64,000 bases of DNA. Origin: Elgaria multicarinata webbii. Taxonomy: Eukaryota > Chordata > Lepidosauria > Squamata > Anguidae. The stretch spans positions 70,814,536-70,878,535 of the forward strand of contig NC_086176.1 of NCBI RefSeq assembly GCF_023053635.1, given 5' to 3'. The notes under the pieces were generated by a model, which saw nothing but the letters and a program-made list of their open reading frames with translations, ran no database searches and had not been told where the DNA came from. The translations under genes were made by a program, and so were the position numbers. Shown piece by piece: positions 31,601 to 44,800 of this stretch (positions are counted from its first letter, which is position 1; every line of letters starts with the position of its first letter).

Positions 31601-34600
31601 GTGAGTCACAAATGGATTCCACATTAAGGGAGGCACAAATAGATTCTAAAGAATAAGATGGAGACGACCAAAGAAAATACCTTATTTAGAACCTAAAGAG
31701 GACAGCAAGACCACTACATAATTGGTTGTGTTTTCTTCAATTACTTGTTTTGAACAATCTGGTGTTTTTTTTATGAACTCAAAGTAAAAACCTTCCAACT
31801 GCTAAAGTATTAAAAGAAATATTAATCTTATCTGCAAAGTGAAGAGAACATAAAAAGCCAAAGGTGTGCATTTTTGAAATTACTTGTGTCTGCTCAAATC
31901 TGACTACTGTACAACAGTGGAAAACAATAATTTCACATAGTTTTACAAAGATATTTGCATGAAGGCTTTGGATAGTATGTTTCTTGTTACTAAGTTAAGA
32001 GTTAATTACCTCCATAGATTCTTGTCTTTCTCCACCAGATAAATATGGCAATTGCCAAGAGGACAACAATTGGAATAATTAGAAGTGTTGTAATAAGAAC
32101 AAAAGAAACTCCGGTATTAGCCTGCTGGATCACATGCTGCTTTTCCTCTTTCTTTAACAATTCCTTTGACGTGGGTTTGTTTGTCAGTTTGGCTTCTATA
32201 ACAGCCTCTGTTTCTTTAAGGAAAGAAGAGATTTAACACTGATTATCTCTTTCAAGCCATGCAGATGAAATCCATTGGAACTTTCAAGTTTACTTCGGAA
32301 CATGTATTAAAAGCAGTAATTAACTGCCACCAAAAGGCCTTGCAAAGGACAAGAATGATAACTTTCTAATAAAAGAGAATAAAAAACAGAACACATTACA
32401 ATGAACTGCATTTCCTCTTTCATATGCACCATGTAATGCATTGCTGGCAATTTCTATTATCGTTTTTTGGGTAGATTCAGCCACAGAGCAACCTCCTTCC
32501 CTGATACATGATGGGGCTGTTGACACAGCACACTAACCCACACTGGGTGGTTGAGTGTGGGTTGATCTGAACCATGGGTTAGCATGTTGTCTGAACTCAG
32601 CATATTTTTTGCTAGGTGGGTTATTGTGTTGCCTGAATGCAGCCAGGGTGGCTTGTTAACCACCCTGAACAACCCAACAACAAACTATGGATTATCAAGG
32701 TGGCTTATTCGAGAAAGGCGGTGTTCACACGTAACTCTAAGCCATGATGGCTTGCTATCCACTATGCATCGTAGGTTATGCAAACAGCCCACTATGCCCA
32801 CTCTCCAGAGTGTGGGTTCTCAGAGTGGAGTGGGTGGGCAGATAAACCCATTGAGGTGGTGGAAACATCGCACAGATGACACACAAACCCATCATGGGTT
32901 CCACCAGAACATAATGTGTTGAGTGAACCCAGCCAAAACAAGCCACACTACATAGTTAACAAGCCATGTGGCTGACTTCAGACAACACACTAACCTATGG
33001 TTCAACAACCAATCCAGGGTTCAAAACAACCCACACTCAACCACTGAGTGAATGTTACTGTGTTGTGAAAATTGTCCATTTACTTTTGCAGTTGCTATGC
33101 ATGGAAAAATACATGGAATGGATTTGTCTGGAGGTGTTTGATATAGGAAAGACTCCATAGCCGAGACATACTGAACAGGCCAGATTCCAACACTGGGGGT
33201 GGGGGTGGGGGGAGGGAAGCTAAATCTATTCTTTGTGAGGTAAATGAATCACAATGCTCATTTATCTTCACAACCAATTTGTGAAGAAGGTCCTACAACA
33301 ATCCCATTTTTTTAAAAAAATAAAACAGCTCTAAACTACCCAGGTGAAAAAAATCTTTCATCCTGCTCCAGTAATTCCACTGTGCACTGTAAGTGGCCAT
33401 CTGCTGTCACAGTTGGGTAGCACAGAAACTGCCACATCTCAAAAGCAGCCTGTTCTCATGAGACTCTAGCCTTGCCATGCTGTTCTTTAATAAGGAGCCA
33501 AGAGAGTGCAAGATCAACCAAGAGAAAGCTGCTGAGGAGGATGTTCCTTGATAGCTCTCAACGGCAGCCAGTCAAGAAGGGCCAATATTGGGTAGAGAGG
33601 AAAGAGGATGAATGTTCACCCACAAGGTCCTATCTCCACACATGGGGCAGTATCCAACTCTGCTCATACAACTGTACTGACTATATTGCTCCAGTGGGTC
33701 CCTCTGCTGGCTCCCTTCTACGAACTCTGTTGACCTTCCGTTCTGGAAACGAGTGTTTGACTTATTTCCAGGGTTACTCTTGGAAGCACCAACTTCCCGT
33801 TGTGCCGGCAGTGGGTCCTTTCGGCGCACAGGCAACGCTGGATACTGACCTTGGTTTTTCTGTCCAATTCACTATTATTAATCTACACTGGATTATTTCA
33901 ATATGACTAGATCATTTACACAACTGCCTTTTCAACATTTTAAATGAGAATATTATATGAAATAAAAAACAAACAAACCAATTTGAGGTAAATTCAGAGA
34001 AAGGTAGGTGAGGGAGTGAACTATTAACTTTTTCCCTGCTTGCTGTTTCCTTGTTCTACATCACCACCTCCAGCAGCACTCAAGCTTGCAAGTGCCAATA
34101 CACATTTGAACTACTGGGGGAGAGGCATTTGGAGTTCTCTGCTCTAGATTAGCATGTGACGTGTGGTTTGCCATTATATTATTTTGCCTCTGTTATTTAC
34201 CTCTGGCATACGCTGATGTCTGAAAACACTGTCCATTTTTAATAGAAGACTAAGAAATGTTCAGACAAAATAGATCCAGACTTCCTTTCCCCATCTTTTT
34301 CAAAGCCCGTGAACGGGAATCCTAAGACAGTGGCAGGGTTCAGACCACATAGTGCGGCTTGTTGTGAATGATTTAATCCTTGACAAGCTGTGACACCTAC
34401 GGGTGCCAGGTTAATATGCACAACCCTCACATAATTCTAAAACAGACTATGGGTTAAATAATTCATGGTGGGCTGTTGTATTGTACAAACAGCCCCAACT
34501 GCTATCAGTGGCCTGGGCTCCACCGGCCTTGCCCACAAGAAACTGACCATATCTCTTAGACTACCATTCAAAATGGCTGTGTATGAGCACCAGAATGTCT

Positions 34601-35848
34601 CCTGTCCCAATACCATTTGTTAAGGAACACAAGCAAGAGGGTGCTATTCCATTCATGTCCCGCTGTGGGCTTCCCACAGGCATCTGGTTGGCCACTGTGG
34701 AAAAGAGTGCTGGACGAGATAGGCCTTTGGTCTGATCCAGCACAGCTCGTCTTATGTTATGTTCTCTTAGTGCTTTAGTATTTAGGGATATCAAGATTTT
34801 CCAGCTGTGTTGTGTCCTTTCAATTTTCTCATACAAGTGTCTTTCCGGACACTTATATGCATACAGAATCCACAGTCACTACTATGTCACTGAGGAGGAT
34901 CACCTAAACATCTTTCCCCTTGTTTACAGTAATCTAGGGTCATCACCTTTCCCCCAAAGTAAGCTACAAGTTGCTAAAAAGAGACTAACCTTTTATTTCC
35001 TGTACCTCAATCCCAGCCTTTTTAACAGACCGATGCTCCATTTCTGCAACACAAGAATTGCGTTTAAGTCATTGTGATGTGTGTGATTCATAGAGGCAGT
35101 AATGGCCACCATTTGTGACACATAATTGGCTTTACAAGCATGCACAACTCAGAAGATTAGCAGGGCTGGTCCTAATTGGTAATATATGCAAAATCTACGA
35201 GGTTCAATAAGGTAGTACATCTCTTTCAAAGTTTTTTTCTCCAAAGGTTTGCTAAAAGGTTTCCTGCCCAGAAAAGCAGAATAGTTTACTCAGGATTAAG
35301 AATGACATGTGCCAAAAGAGATCAGTTAAAAGAATGCAAACACATCCTTCTCAAAGAAAAGAAAAAAGCCAGTACAAAAACGCACACACAAACACACTTC
35401 ATGACATCCTGAAATTCTGCATCAGGGAAGCCCATATTCTGTGGTCAAGACAGATTATCCACAGCATGACAATCAGCACATATCCCTTATGAGCACAATA
35501 CATTCCCAGTTAAATAACCATCAGTTCCACATTATGTGGGTTGGCAGATGAAATGGAGTCAAATAGGAGCAATGAGAAACTGACTCAGGATTGCAGGACA
35601 CAGGCACACCTTTTGGTTTCAAAGGCTTCAGCAGATACTGCCTAGACATTCTCAAGTGCTCTTCATTTGATACCTGGTTAGTATTAGATACTTGAAAGAA
35701 TGTGTGAGAAAGCCCAGAAATTATGGAGCCATCCATCTTTTTAAAAAACTTAAGATAACATATACATGATGATTTATTACTTTCATACATTTGTATCCTT
35801 CCTACTGTAACTGTAGATTATACAGTTAATCATACAAGAAGCCTAATG

Positions 35849-35904
<56 letters not shown>

Positions 35905-38900
35905 CCACTAAGCTTATGGAACTGACAGATCAGAAACAACTCCTGATGAAGACATTCTGCTAGGGGAAGAATCCGTCAAGAAGTTATCAAAAGGAGCAGG
36001 GGTGGAATTCTGCGATAAGAGTAAGGTAATTCAGCACCTATTTATTTAATATGTATTTCAGTAGCATGTTTTTTGTGTGTATACACACACAACAAATACC
36101 CACACCCAGATGTGTCCACATCCAATCTGTTAAGTTTGTGGCAGAAGAACTATAGAATTTGAAAACTTGACAACTGTGAGGCATAAGGTGTGAATGGAAC
36201 CAGTACTTGTGAAAACCAGTACCATCACTCATTTTTAATTCTTCAGTAAAACTGCCATAAGGTTGCAAAATTTCTTAGCTGCAAGTAAGTTGAGAGCTAG
36301 GCACCAAGACTCCCAACAAGTTTCATAATGGAGCGCTGGAGATTTCATTCTGGTATATGTACTGATCTAGTTCCCCACACACGAGTTCTTAATGTATGTT
36401 AATGTGATTTTTATCTTTATATTCCATTTGTGTTCATTATTTTCATTTTACTTTATATTATCCATTTTTAACTTACTTAACTTATTTATTTTAGCTTATC
36501 TCTTTACTTGTTTTTATTATGTCGAATTGTGATGGCTTATCACTTTTAGCACTAAAGATTTCATTCATTCAGTTCTTCAGTAAAATTGCCTTAAGGTCTA
36601 TGCCTTCCCACACCATGTTTTCCAAAATTTTGGTGCCAATAAAAAAGCGAAATTCACAGTATTCCATTGCAGAGCAAATATTCTGTTTTCCGTGGTACTA
36701 GTCCAGTTATGGAGTTTTCAGGCATGAGCATCTGCATGACTGAGGCAAGATCTACTCTACTGCTTTATTGAAGTGCACTGACAACTGTTGGGACTCATGT
36801 CACATCTACACCAAGCAGGATATAACACTATGAAAGCGGTATATGGAATGTGTCATTGGGCCCCAACAGTTGACAGTGCACTTCAATACTGTTATAAAGC
36901 AGTAGTATGGCTCCTGCCTTTTATATACTGCTTTCATAGTGCAATATCCTGCTTGGTGTAGATCTGGCCTAATGTAAGGCAATTGCTCAGCAGGTCACCT
37001 TAGGCACAGCTTCTGCACCTGGATGCTCTGGGTTTGCCCCTGGGCAGTAAAAAGAAAAAGGGGAACGGGAAAAGGGAGAGAGGTATAAGGAGTGCACAGA
37101 CAAGCAGCTGGCCAACTGCCAGCAGTAAGGAGTGGGTGGGTGGGACAGGAACGGCCACAATGCTATGTTTTGAGATGAAAGCAGCCCCAAAGTACTTTTG
37201 TTTTATTTTATGTAAGAAACTTTAGAGATTCTTCTGAATCAAAAGGCGGGATAGAAACCACAAATAAACAAGGAAACAAATATAATATAAAACATCCATG
37301 TAAGAGCAAGCAGTTTCATTTGTAGCTCTAGCTTTTGCAAATGGAAAGCTTTGCTCTGCAAGTTATATTTTAATATACAAATTGTACTTGGTTTTTTTTT
37401 TTACCCTGGTTATTTATGGTTCCAAACTGTTTTTATTGCGGTTGAATGCTGCTTTGGATGCTATCTTTTGGTTCAGAGAATGTACTCCAGAATTGTTAGC
37501 TTATGCACTGAAAGAGACACCTTCAGCCAAGAGTGAGTGCCATTTTTAATGTCTAAGTAGCAGCAAATGTTCCAGTGGGAGCAACTTATTTAGGTTAACA
37601 AGATGTGAAAATGGCATAGGAAAGTGAAAATTAAGCTGTTCGGCCAGTGGAGTCACGGCAATTCTCAGCTGACTTGTCAATGGACATTGAATGCCAGATG
37701 CTGAGGGACAAGCTGGGAATGAAGAGATCTCTCTAACAGGGTAATATGCCAGGCATGGCAACACAACATTTAATAATGCAAACTATCTTGGTGAATCTCT
37801 GAAAGAGCAGAAGTGACAAGCAATTCCCAACTTCCTCCTCTACCTTGCATATTAAAAATAAAATTCAGAAGCTGCAGCTTTGACAGGCTTTGCTGTTGAA
37901 ACAGTTGGAGGTAACTGAAAGCTGCTGTCATTCAGGAAATTTTGAAACATTCCTAATTGGATTTTTGTTCCTATTGCTATTTAAAATATTGTTTGGTGGC
38001 CATCATAATCTCTACCTATAAAGCAGAAACTCTGTGTGTGCAATTTTGGATTTTAATATTTTTAAAATAATTTAATAAAAAATATGAGGCTTATGCCTAC
38101 AACACCCAGTGTGCCTTGGGTGGAACTCCCAAGAGCCTTCTCTTGCCATCAAACTACAACTCATGGTCATGACCAGTACAAATCGCTATTATTCCTTCAG
38201 GACATTCCATAAATAAAATTTCTTCAGAAGGAGATATTGAAAATTGCTTTATCCTCTATGTGGCTCCATAGCAGTGGCATAATGCCACCAGCAAGCAACA
38301 TAAGGTGGTGGGTTGACCATTTAACTAAACATAAGGTGGTGGGTTGACCATTTAACTAAAAAAATTAAAATTAAAAAGTGCCATGGTGTGTCTTCAGTGC
38401 ACAGACAAGTATGTCAGATAAAACGCCCAAGTCACCAGTGACCTTGGCCATCCTGGCTCTCTGCTAAAACCTGTTAAATGTAGATATTATATAGTAAATT
38501 ATACCAATAAAGTATTCTGTGTTCTGGTTGCTTTCCTTTTTTCATAATAATAGCTTCAGAGCACATGCATACAACAGTTCCCCGCGTCCACTGAGATCTG
38601 CTTCCCTACTATATGTTAATCAGATATCTGGGCAATGCTGGGTATATTTTGAAAACATATCCTTAGGTTTGCATCTTTTTTAGCTGGTAGAAAGGGAGTT
38701 CTGTGCCCTGAATATTTTTGAAGTTCATGCAGCTGCTCCGTCCAAGGCATGATGAGAGGTGTAGGCATTTAAGGTGAAACAAAAATGTGGTTTATCATGA
38801 AACTCTGATTTAAAATGCAGTTTTTATTAACATAATTTTCCATTTATTCTAAAAAAACAATTTACTAACTCAACCAAACTAAAAAAACATGCCAAATTTA

Positions 38901-41830
38901 TTATTTATCAAATAAATGTTATAAATAATATTCATGGACCCAAGCAACTCCAGGTATATCAGCTAGTATCTAGTAGATGTGAACAAATGTTTCCTTTTGT
39001 TTGTCCAGAATCTCCCAGGATTCATCCTTGATGCCCCAGGTTCTAGTAATGTGAGAAAGGGAGAAACATTTCTCCACTCTGTGCATCAATGCATACACCT
39101 CTATCATGACTCTCTTTACTTGCCTTTTTCTAAACTAAGTAGTCCCATATTTTGTAAACTTTCCTTGTAGTGGAGTTCCTCTAGACCAGAGCTTTCCAAA
39201 CTGTGTGTTGTGACACGTTAGTGTGTCAGCTGCAGTGTGTACGTGTGTCACGTGAACGTTACAAGAAACCTCTGAGTCTATGTGAAATAAGCAATACCAA
39301 CTTGCATGCATTTTTATGCAGCAAAGGTGCCAATTAGTATGGTGCACTAGTATATTCCCCTTCCGTCGTATCCGTGTATGCACACCATGGTCGAGGGATC
39401 ATACAGGTACTGCGCATGCGCAGTATGCGTAATCGGGTTGAAAGAGTTGATTCCACGTCTTCAGGTGACGTGGCTGCACCTGAAGTGACGCATTCGAGAA
39501 ATTCCATGGGTCCAGTTTTTTGATAGAACGCAATCTCAACTGCCACTCGATCACAGCTTGACAAAATTGGTTCAATGTGAAAAGTCTTGGAAATGTATAT
39601 TATTATCTTGCAAATCATATATTTTAAAAAATATAAATGAAAGGTTTTCATGAGATATGTTGTGTCCCCATACATTTCGTTATTACAATTTATGTATGTG
39701 TCTGTATCTCTTATAAGGGGTTAGTTTAACCCCTGGTTTGCTAGTAAAACTGAATTACTGTGATGCATTGCTAAAAAGTGTGTCAACAACATGAAAAGTT
39801 TGGAAAGCTCTGCTCTAGACCCCTGACCATTTTGGTGGCCCTTTTCTATTTATTTCATTTTTAAACTGCCCAATAACTTAAGTTCTCCAGGCAGCATACA
39901 AATAAATTGAAAACATAAAACACAAGGTGAAAATAATGACAATAAACCACCACCCAATAAAACAGAGACAAAACAGTGCAACATACAATAAAACCAAAAG
40001 TAAAGCCAGCAACAGGGATAAAAGCACTAGAGCCATTCCTAAGTGCCTGTGAAAATAAAAAGGTCTTCACCTGGCAGCAAAAAGACCAGGCAGAGCATTT
40101 CACAGATGGGGTGCCACCACTGAAAAGGTCCTTTCTCTTGGAGCCAGCCACCTTGCTTCATTTAGCAAGGACTCCTGGAGGAGGTCCTCAAATGATGACC
40201 TTCAAGTCCAAGTAGATAAATATGGGAGGAAATCGTCCTGAAGGTAACCTGGGCCCAATCCATTTAGGGCTTTAAGGTTAAAGCTAGCACTTTGATTTGG
40301 GCCCATGCAAAGAACTGGCATGATATAATCACACCAGGCAGTGCTAGTTAATAGTCTAGCCATCCTGCTTTGGACTAACGGATGTTTCTGGACCATTTTG
40401 AAAGACAACCCCACATATACTTATCCAAATAAAAGGTTATCAAAGCATGAATGACTGTCACAAGGCTGTCCATGGAGGGCTGCAGTTAGTATATCAGCCT
40501 AAGTTGATAAATGGTACTCTAAGCCAGAGAGCCCACTAGTGCCCCAAGCAACAATGGCACATTCAAGAGCTTTTCCAAACTACACACCTGATTCCTTTGT
40601 GTGTGGGGTGTGTGTGTGTGCAACTCCTCAAGAACAGGGTAAATACTACTCCCCCAGAGAGATGAACCACCCAAACAGTGTCCCCATCTTGTCTGAATTG
40701 ACTGGAGGAGGTCCAATTAATATGAGATTCAATTACCCTGTTCAGAATCTCCAGTTCAGTATGAGCCTGAAAAGAATGCCTGATGCTTTTAATGGTCTAA
40801 GGCAAAGATAACTTACTTTCTGTGGATGCAAACTTCCATACTGTGTTGGTGTGAGCATCACCGATATACACCGTTCTGTCTTCGGAAGCAACAATGTCAT
40901 GCGGCATCTCAAAACTCTGTCAAGATAAAGAACCAGCATATTAATACTGGAAAATTGGCACAGCAGAATACAATCTGAACATTTAGTTGATAGTCTGAGA
41001 TGTGGAATACAACTCTTGTCTGCTATAACAGGATGAGGTTTGTGTTTAATTAGCATGTGCAAAAGTGTGAAGAATGTTTTATGGTGTCCATAGAATAATC
41101 TTCCCCTATATTAATGTGAATTGCCAAGTCTTTCCCCATAGCCCCCATGGCAGTAGATAACCCACTGAGTTCAAATAAAGTGGCCTTGCTGCTGCTCTTG
41201 TATAATGCCTTGTCAATCCCTGCAAAAATAAATAAATAAAAAACCCAATAATGCTCTTTTATTAAAGGGTAGCTGTCTGAATGCTTAAAAGGTGACTGCA
41301 TATCAGAAGTGCTATCTCAATAACTAACCATTATCAGTCTAAACAGTGAAAGATCCTTCTTTCTCTCTCTCTGTGTGATCTGTTTTGTACGTAATGCTGA
41401 ATCTTATTAACCTATGATTTGCTGGACACGAGTGGGAGCAAGTGAGTGAGCATGCTTTCTGTAAACAACCTACAATCACCCAGTTGATGGTTGTAAGCGT
41501 GGAACTCTGGGTTGTTTAGCAGTTAAACAACCCAGAGTTAATTCAAGAACAAATCATCCCTCCTCATGCCCAGCAAGATCTTTCTACTGAGGAAAACTTC
41601 AAAACAAACTTTATAGCTACAAGTCAAAACAGAACACATATACAAAATCCCAGGATAGTCTACCCTGGAAAATGTTCTATATTACTTTGGAGACTTATTT
41701 TAAAGCTGATGATGTTTAGGGTTTAATAAGCAATGCTGTTTGTTTCCTACTCTTAATAAACAAACGTTAAAATTCTTAGGTAGGTAAGGAATTTATTCAA
41801 GGTGCAGCTGACATTAGCAGACAAAAATAC

Positions 41831-41877
<47 letters not shown>

Positions 41878-44800
41878 TATTCTTGCCCGCCTCTCCATTT
41901 TGATCGAGGCGGGAAACAACAATAAATGATAAAATACATAATACTCAATTAAAACATAATATACATTGTTAAAAACATTCTTAAAAAATCCTAAAAACAT
42001 TTCAAACATCTTAAAATTCCACTGGATAGGCCTGCCGGAAGAGATCAGTCTTTATAGCTTTCTTGAATGCTAGTAGATTGTTATGTTGCAGAATCTCCTC
42101 CAGCAGGCCATTCCACAGTCTAGGAGCAGCAGAAGAGAAGGTCCTCTGTGTAACAGTTGTTAATCTAGTTTTTGCTAGCTGAAGTAAATTTTTCCCAGAG
42201 GACCTGAGTGTGCAGGGCGAAGGCGATCCCACAGGTAGCCTGGACCCAAACTATGTACTGTAGGGCTTTAAAGGTGATAACCAACACATTATACTTTGCT
42301 CGGAAACTAATTAATTTCTAATCCAGAGGAATTGCTGACACTATATGCATGGTGGCAGTTTCAGACAAGTTAGAAGAAGAAAGGCACAGGAAAGAGAAAA
42401 CAAATAGTAGTGTACTGACTTGGCCCCAGAATAGTAAATTTCTCTTCTCTATTTGGCTTAACAAATCAAATTTATTTCCTGGCTTGAACTCTGCCTATTT
42501 GTGGCTGTAGCCTAATTAAATAAAATGACTTTTCATATGAAGTAATAATCCACTGTGTGCTGAGAAAACCCTGAGCCAGAAACCGTGTGTGGCAGAATTT
42601 AAAACCATCTTACTTAGTGGAAAATTGGGAGGGTGGGGAGAATAATTTCATCTTTTTTTGCCAAATTATTTTGGAGATTTTTTTAAAAAAAATAATAATA
42701 GCAGAGGGCTAGTGGAAATTCCACTTATACTACCATGAAGCATATTATTATTAATCCATTTTTATTCTACCTTTCAATGTAGGCCAAGCCCTCAAGCTAA
42801 AATACTAAAACCAATAATGAAACAGTGATCAAGTCTAACACAAATCAAGATCCAGTGGTACGATGTAAAACTCAAGTTTCCAAATGCTTTTCTGCATGAT
42901 TTACGAGCCTTGCAAAACAGAGATATGACCCATAAGTGAGAATCCAGCACAGATGTCTTCTCTTCCTTTCTAGAGGGGCTTTTCTCTCGTTCTCCTGCTT
43001 TAACGTCCCCCCCCGCCCTCTAGAAACCCTTCACATCTCTCCAACTACAGACAGATTTTTTTTATTGATCCCTCAACTGACACAGGTTCCTATTAATGTG
43101 GGCACTTTGTCAGTATGGAGCTTAAAATTCACCCTCTTGCAGATTTATTTCATGGAAATTCAATTTTCCAAAACAACTGAGATTAGTCAGAAAACCTCAA
43201 AAGGACCAGCTTCCCTGCTCAGCAACCAAAATGCTTTCAAAATTTTGAAATTTAGGACCTGTTTATCTTAATGTTCACTTAAATTCCAGAAACAGCTCAA
43301 CCCTGTCAGAGTAATTTTACATCCAGCCCAGTTCAACTAATCATTTATAGCTTAATGTTTTGCAGGAAAGAAGAAACTGCTAGAATGCTAATATATATGT
43401 TGCTTTAATACTGTCATAATAATATAGTTTAAATAGTTTAAACTATTTTTGTAGTATTTTGTTTTGTAATCTAGGTGCCCTTGTTAGGGCTAAGAGGCAG
43501 TATAGAAATGTTTTATTTGTCAAATAAAATAAAATATTCTAAAGAAGCAAGTTCCACATAATATTAGATTCAACTTATTTCTCGTCATACACATTATATC
43601 CAGTAGGAGAGCCACATGTACACACAGTGAAAATCCAATAAAACTTTGTAAAGAGAGACATAATCAAGACCGGTCTTTAAGCAGCCCTGCTGCATTCAGC
43701 TGAAACACAACACTCTCTTGCACATCTGAAATGGAAGCCATTTGGACAGGGTAGTGATTGGCTGCACCCTACCTATTTTTACCAATAAAATAAAATAAAA
43801 TAAATAACACCCATCCCTGAAACAGTTTTACCCCTTTTACAAAAAACATCCATCCTCCATGAATATTCATTCAAAGGTTTGTTGTTGTTTTTAAAAAGAA
43901 AAAAGATAGAGCCTGCCTAAAGATTGAGGGGAGGGACAGCCCCAGGCAGGAGTGCTAAGCAAGGCAGCATTTGATTTGCAGGTCTGCGCCTCTCCTTTCA
44001 GCACAAAACCAGGAGGGAGCTGTGCCAAAGGCAATGAGAGGCAGGGAGAGAGCATGAGCCCAAGGCTCGATCCCATAGAGCTATAACTATGGCTGAATAT
44101 CACATCCAAACAGATCATCCTGTCCTTGTATCACCGCCATGTGTAGGAGAAGATGCACCTATACACCTCGCTCAATGCATTAAGATCCTAAAATATCATT
44201 TTTGGAGGTGCCATTGCGTCTCATTATTGCTATTTGGAAAACAGCCCTACAATAGAACTTCTATGATTTAACGAAGGAGAATAACTTGGTTTCGCCTTCT
44301 AGGTAATTTGAAAATGTTCATGCTAAAGTTTGAAATGTGCACAAGGCATGGAAAGGAAGAAAAATAAACGAGTGCTCATGCATTTTTAATAAAACCAAGT
44401 GATGCTTCACAACATGTTACCTTTCTAAGCGGAATGAAAGTGTCAATGATTTCTCCAGTTGAAAAGTTCATCACAAATGCTTGCACCAGCTCCTTGTCTC
44501 CAGGGTAAGGTTTCCCATTTACTGCAAACAGTAGACCACCTACAAAGATACATTCATTCTTCAGTGATCTGTGTGTGGCGAGAGTATTTTTCCTTCTCAC
44601 AACCCAGTCTAAACAGAACAATGTAGGATAGGAAAAGGCTGGCTAGTCAGCAGTTACTATAGATGTGCAGCAGCTCATGGCCTTCTAAAATAGTGATTTA
44701 ATAGTGAGGATAGATTTCACTCAGTACAACACACAGACATAACTATTTCAGCCATGACTGCTATTATTTATTTATTTATTTATTTAATTGCTAGGAAGCA

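Noticed and set aside
33472-33906. 144-codon plus-strand frame
   Set aside because: It overlaps a non-autonomous repeat with GGGGCAGTATCC ends and shows no family.
35850-35903. CRISPR-like regular repeat
   Set aside because: A plain ATT microsatellite in a vertebrate intron.
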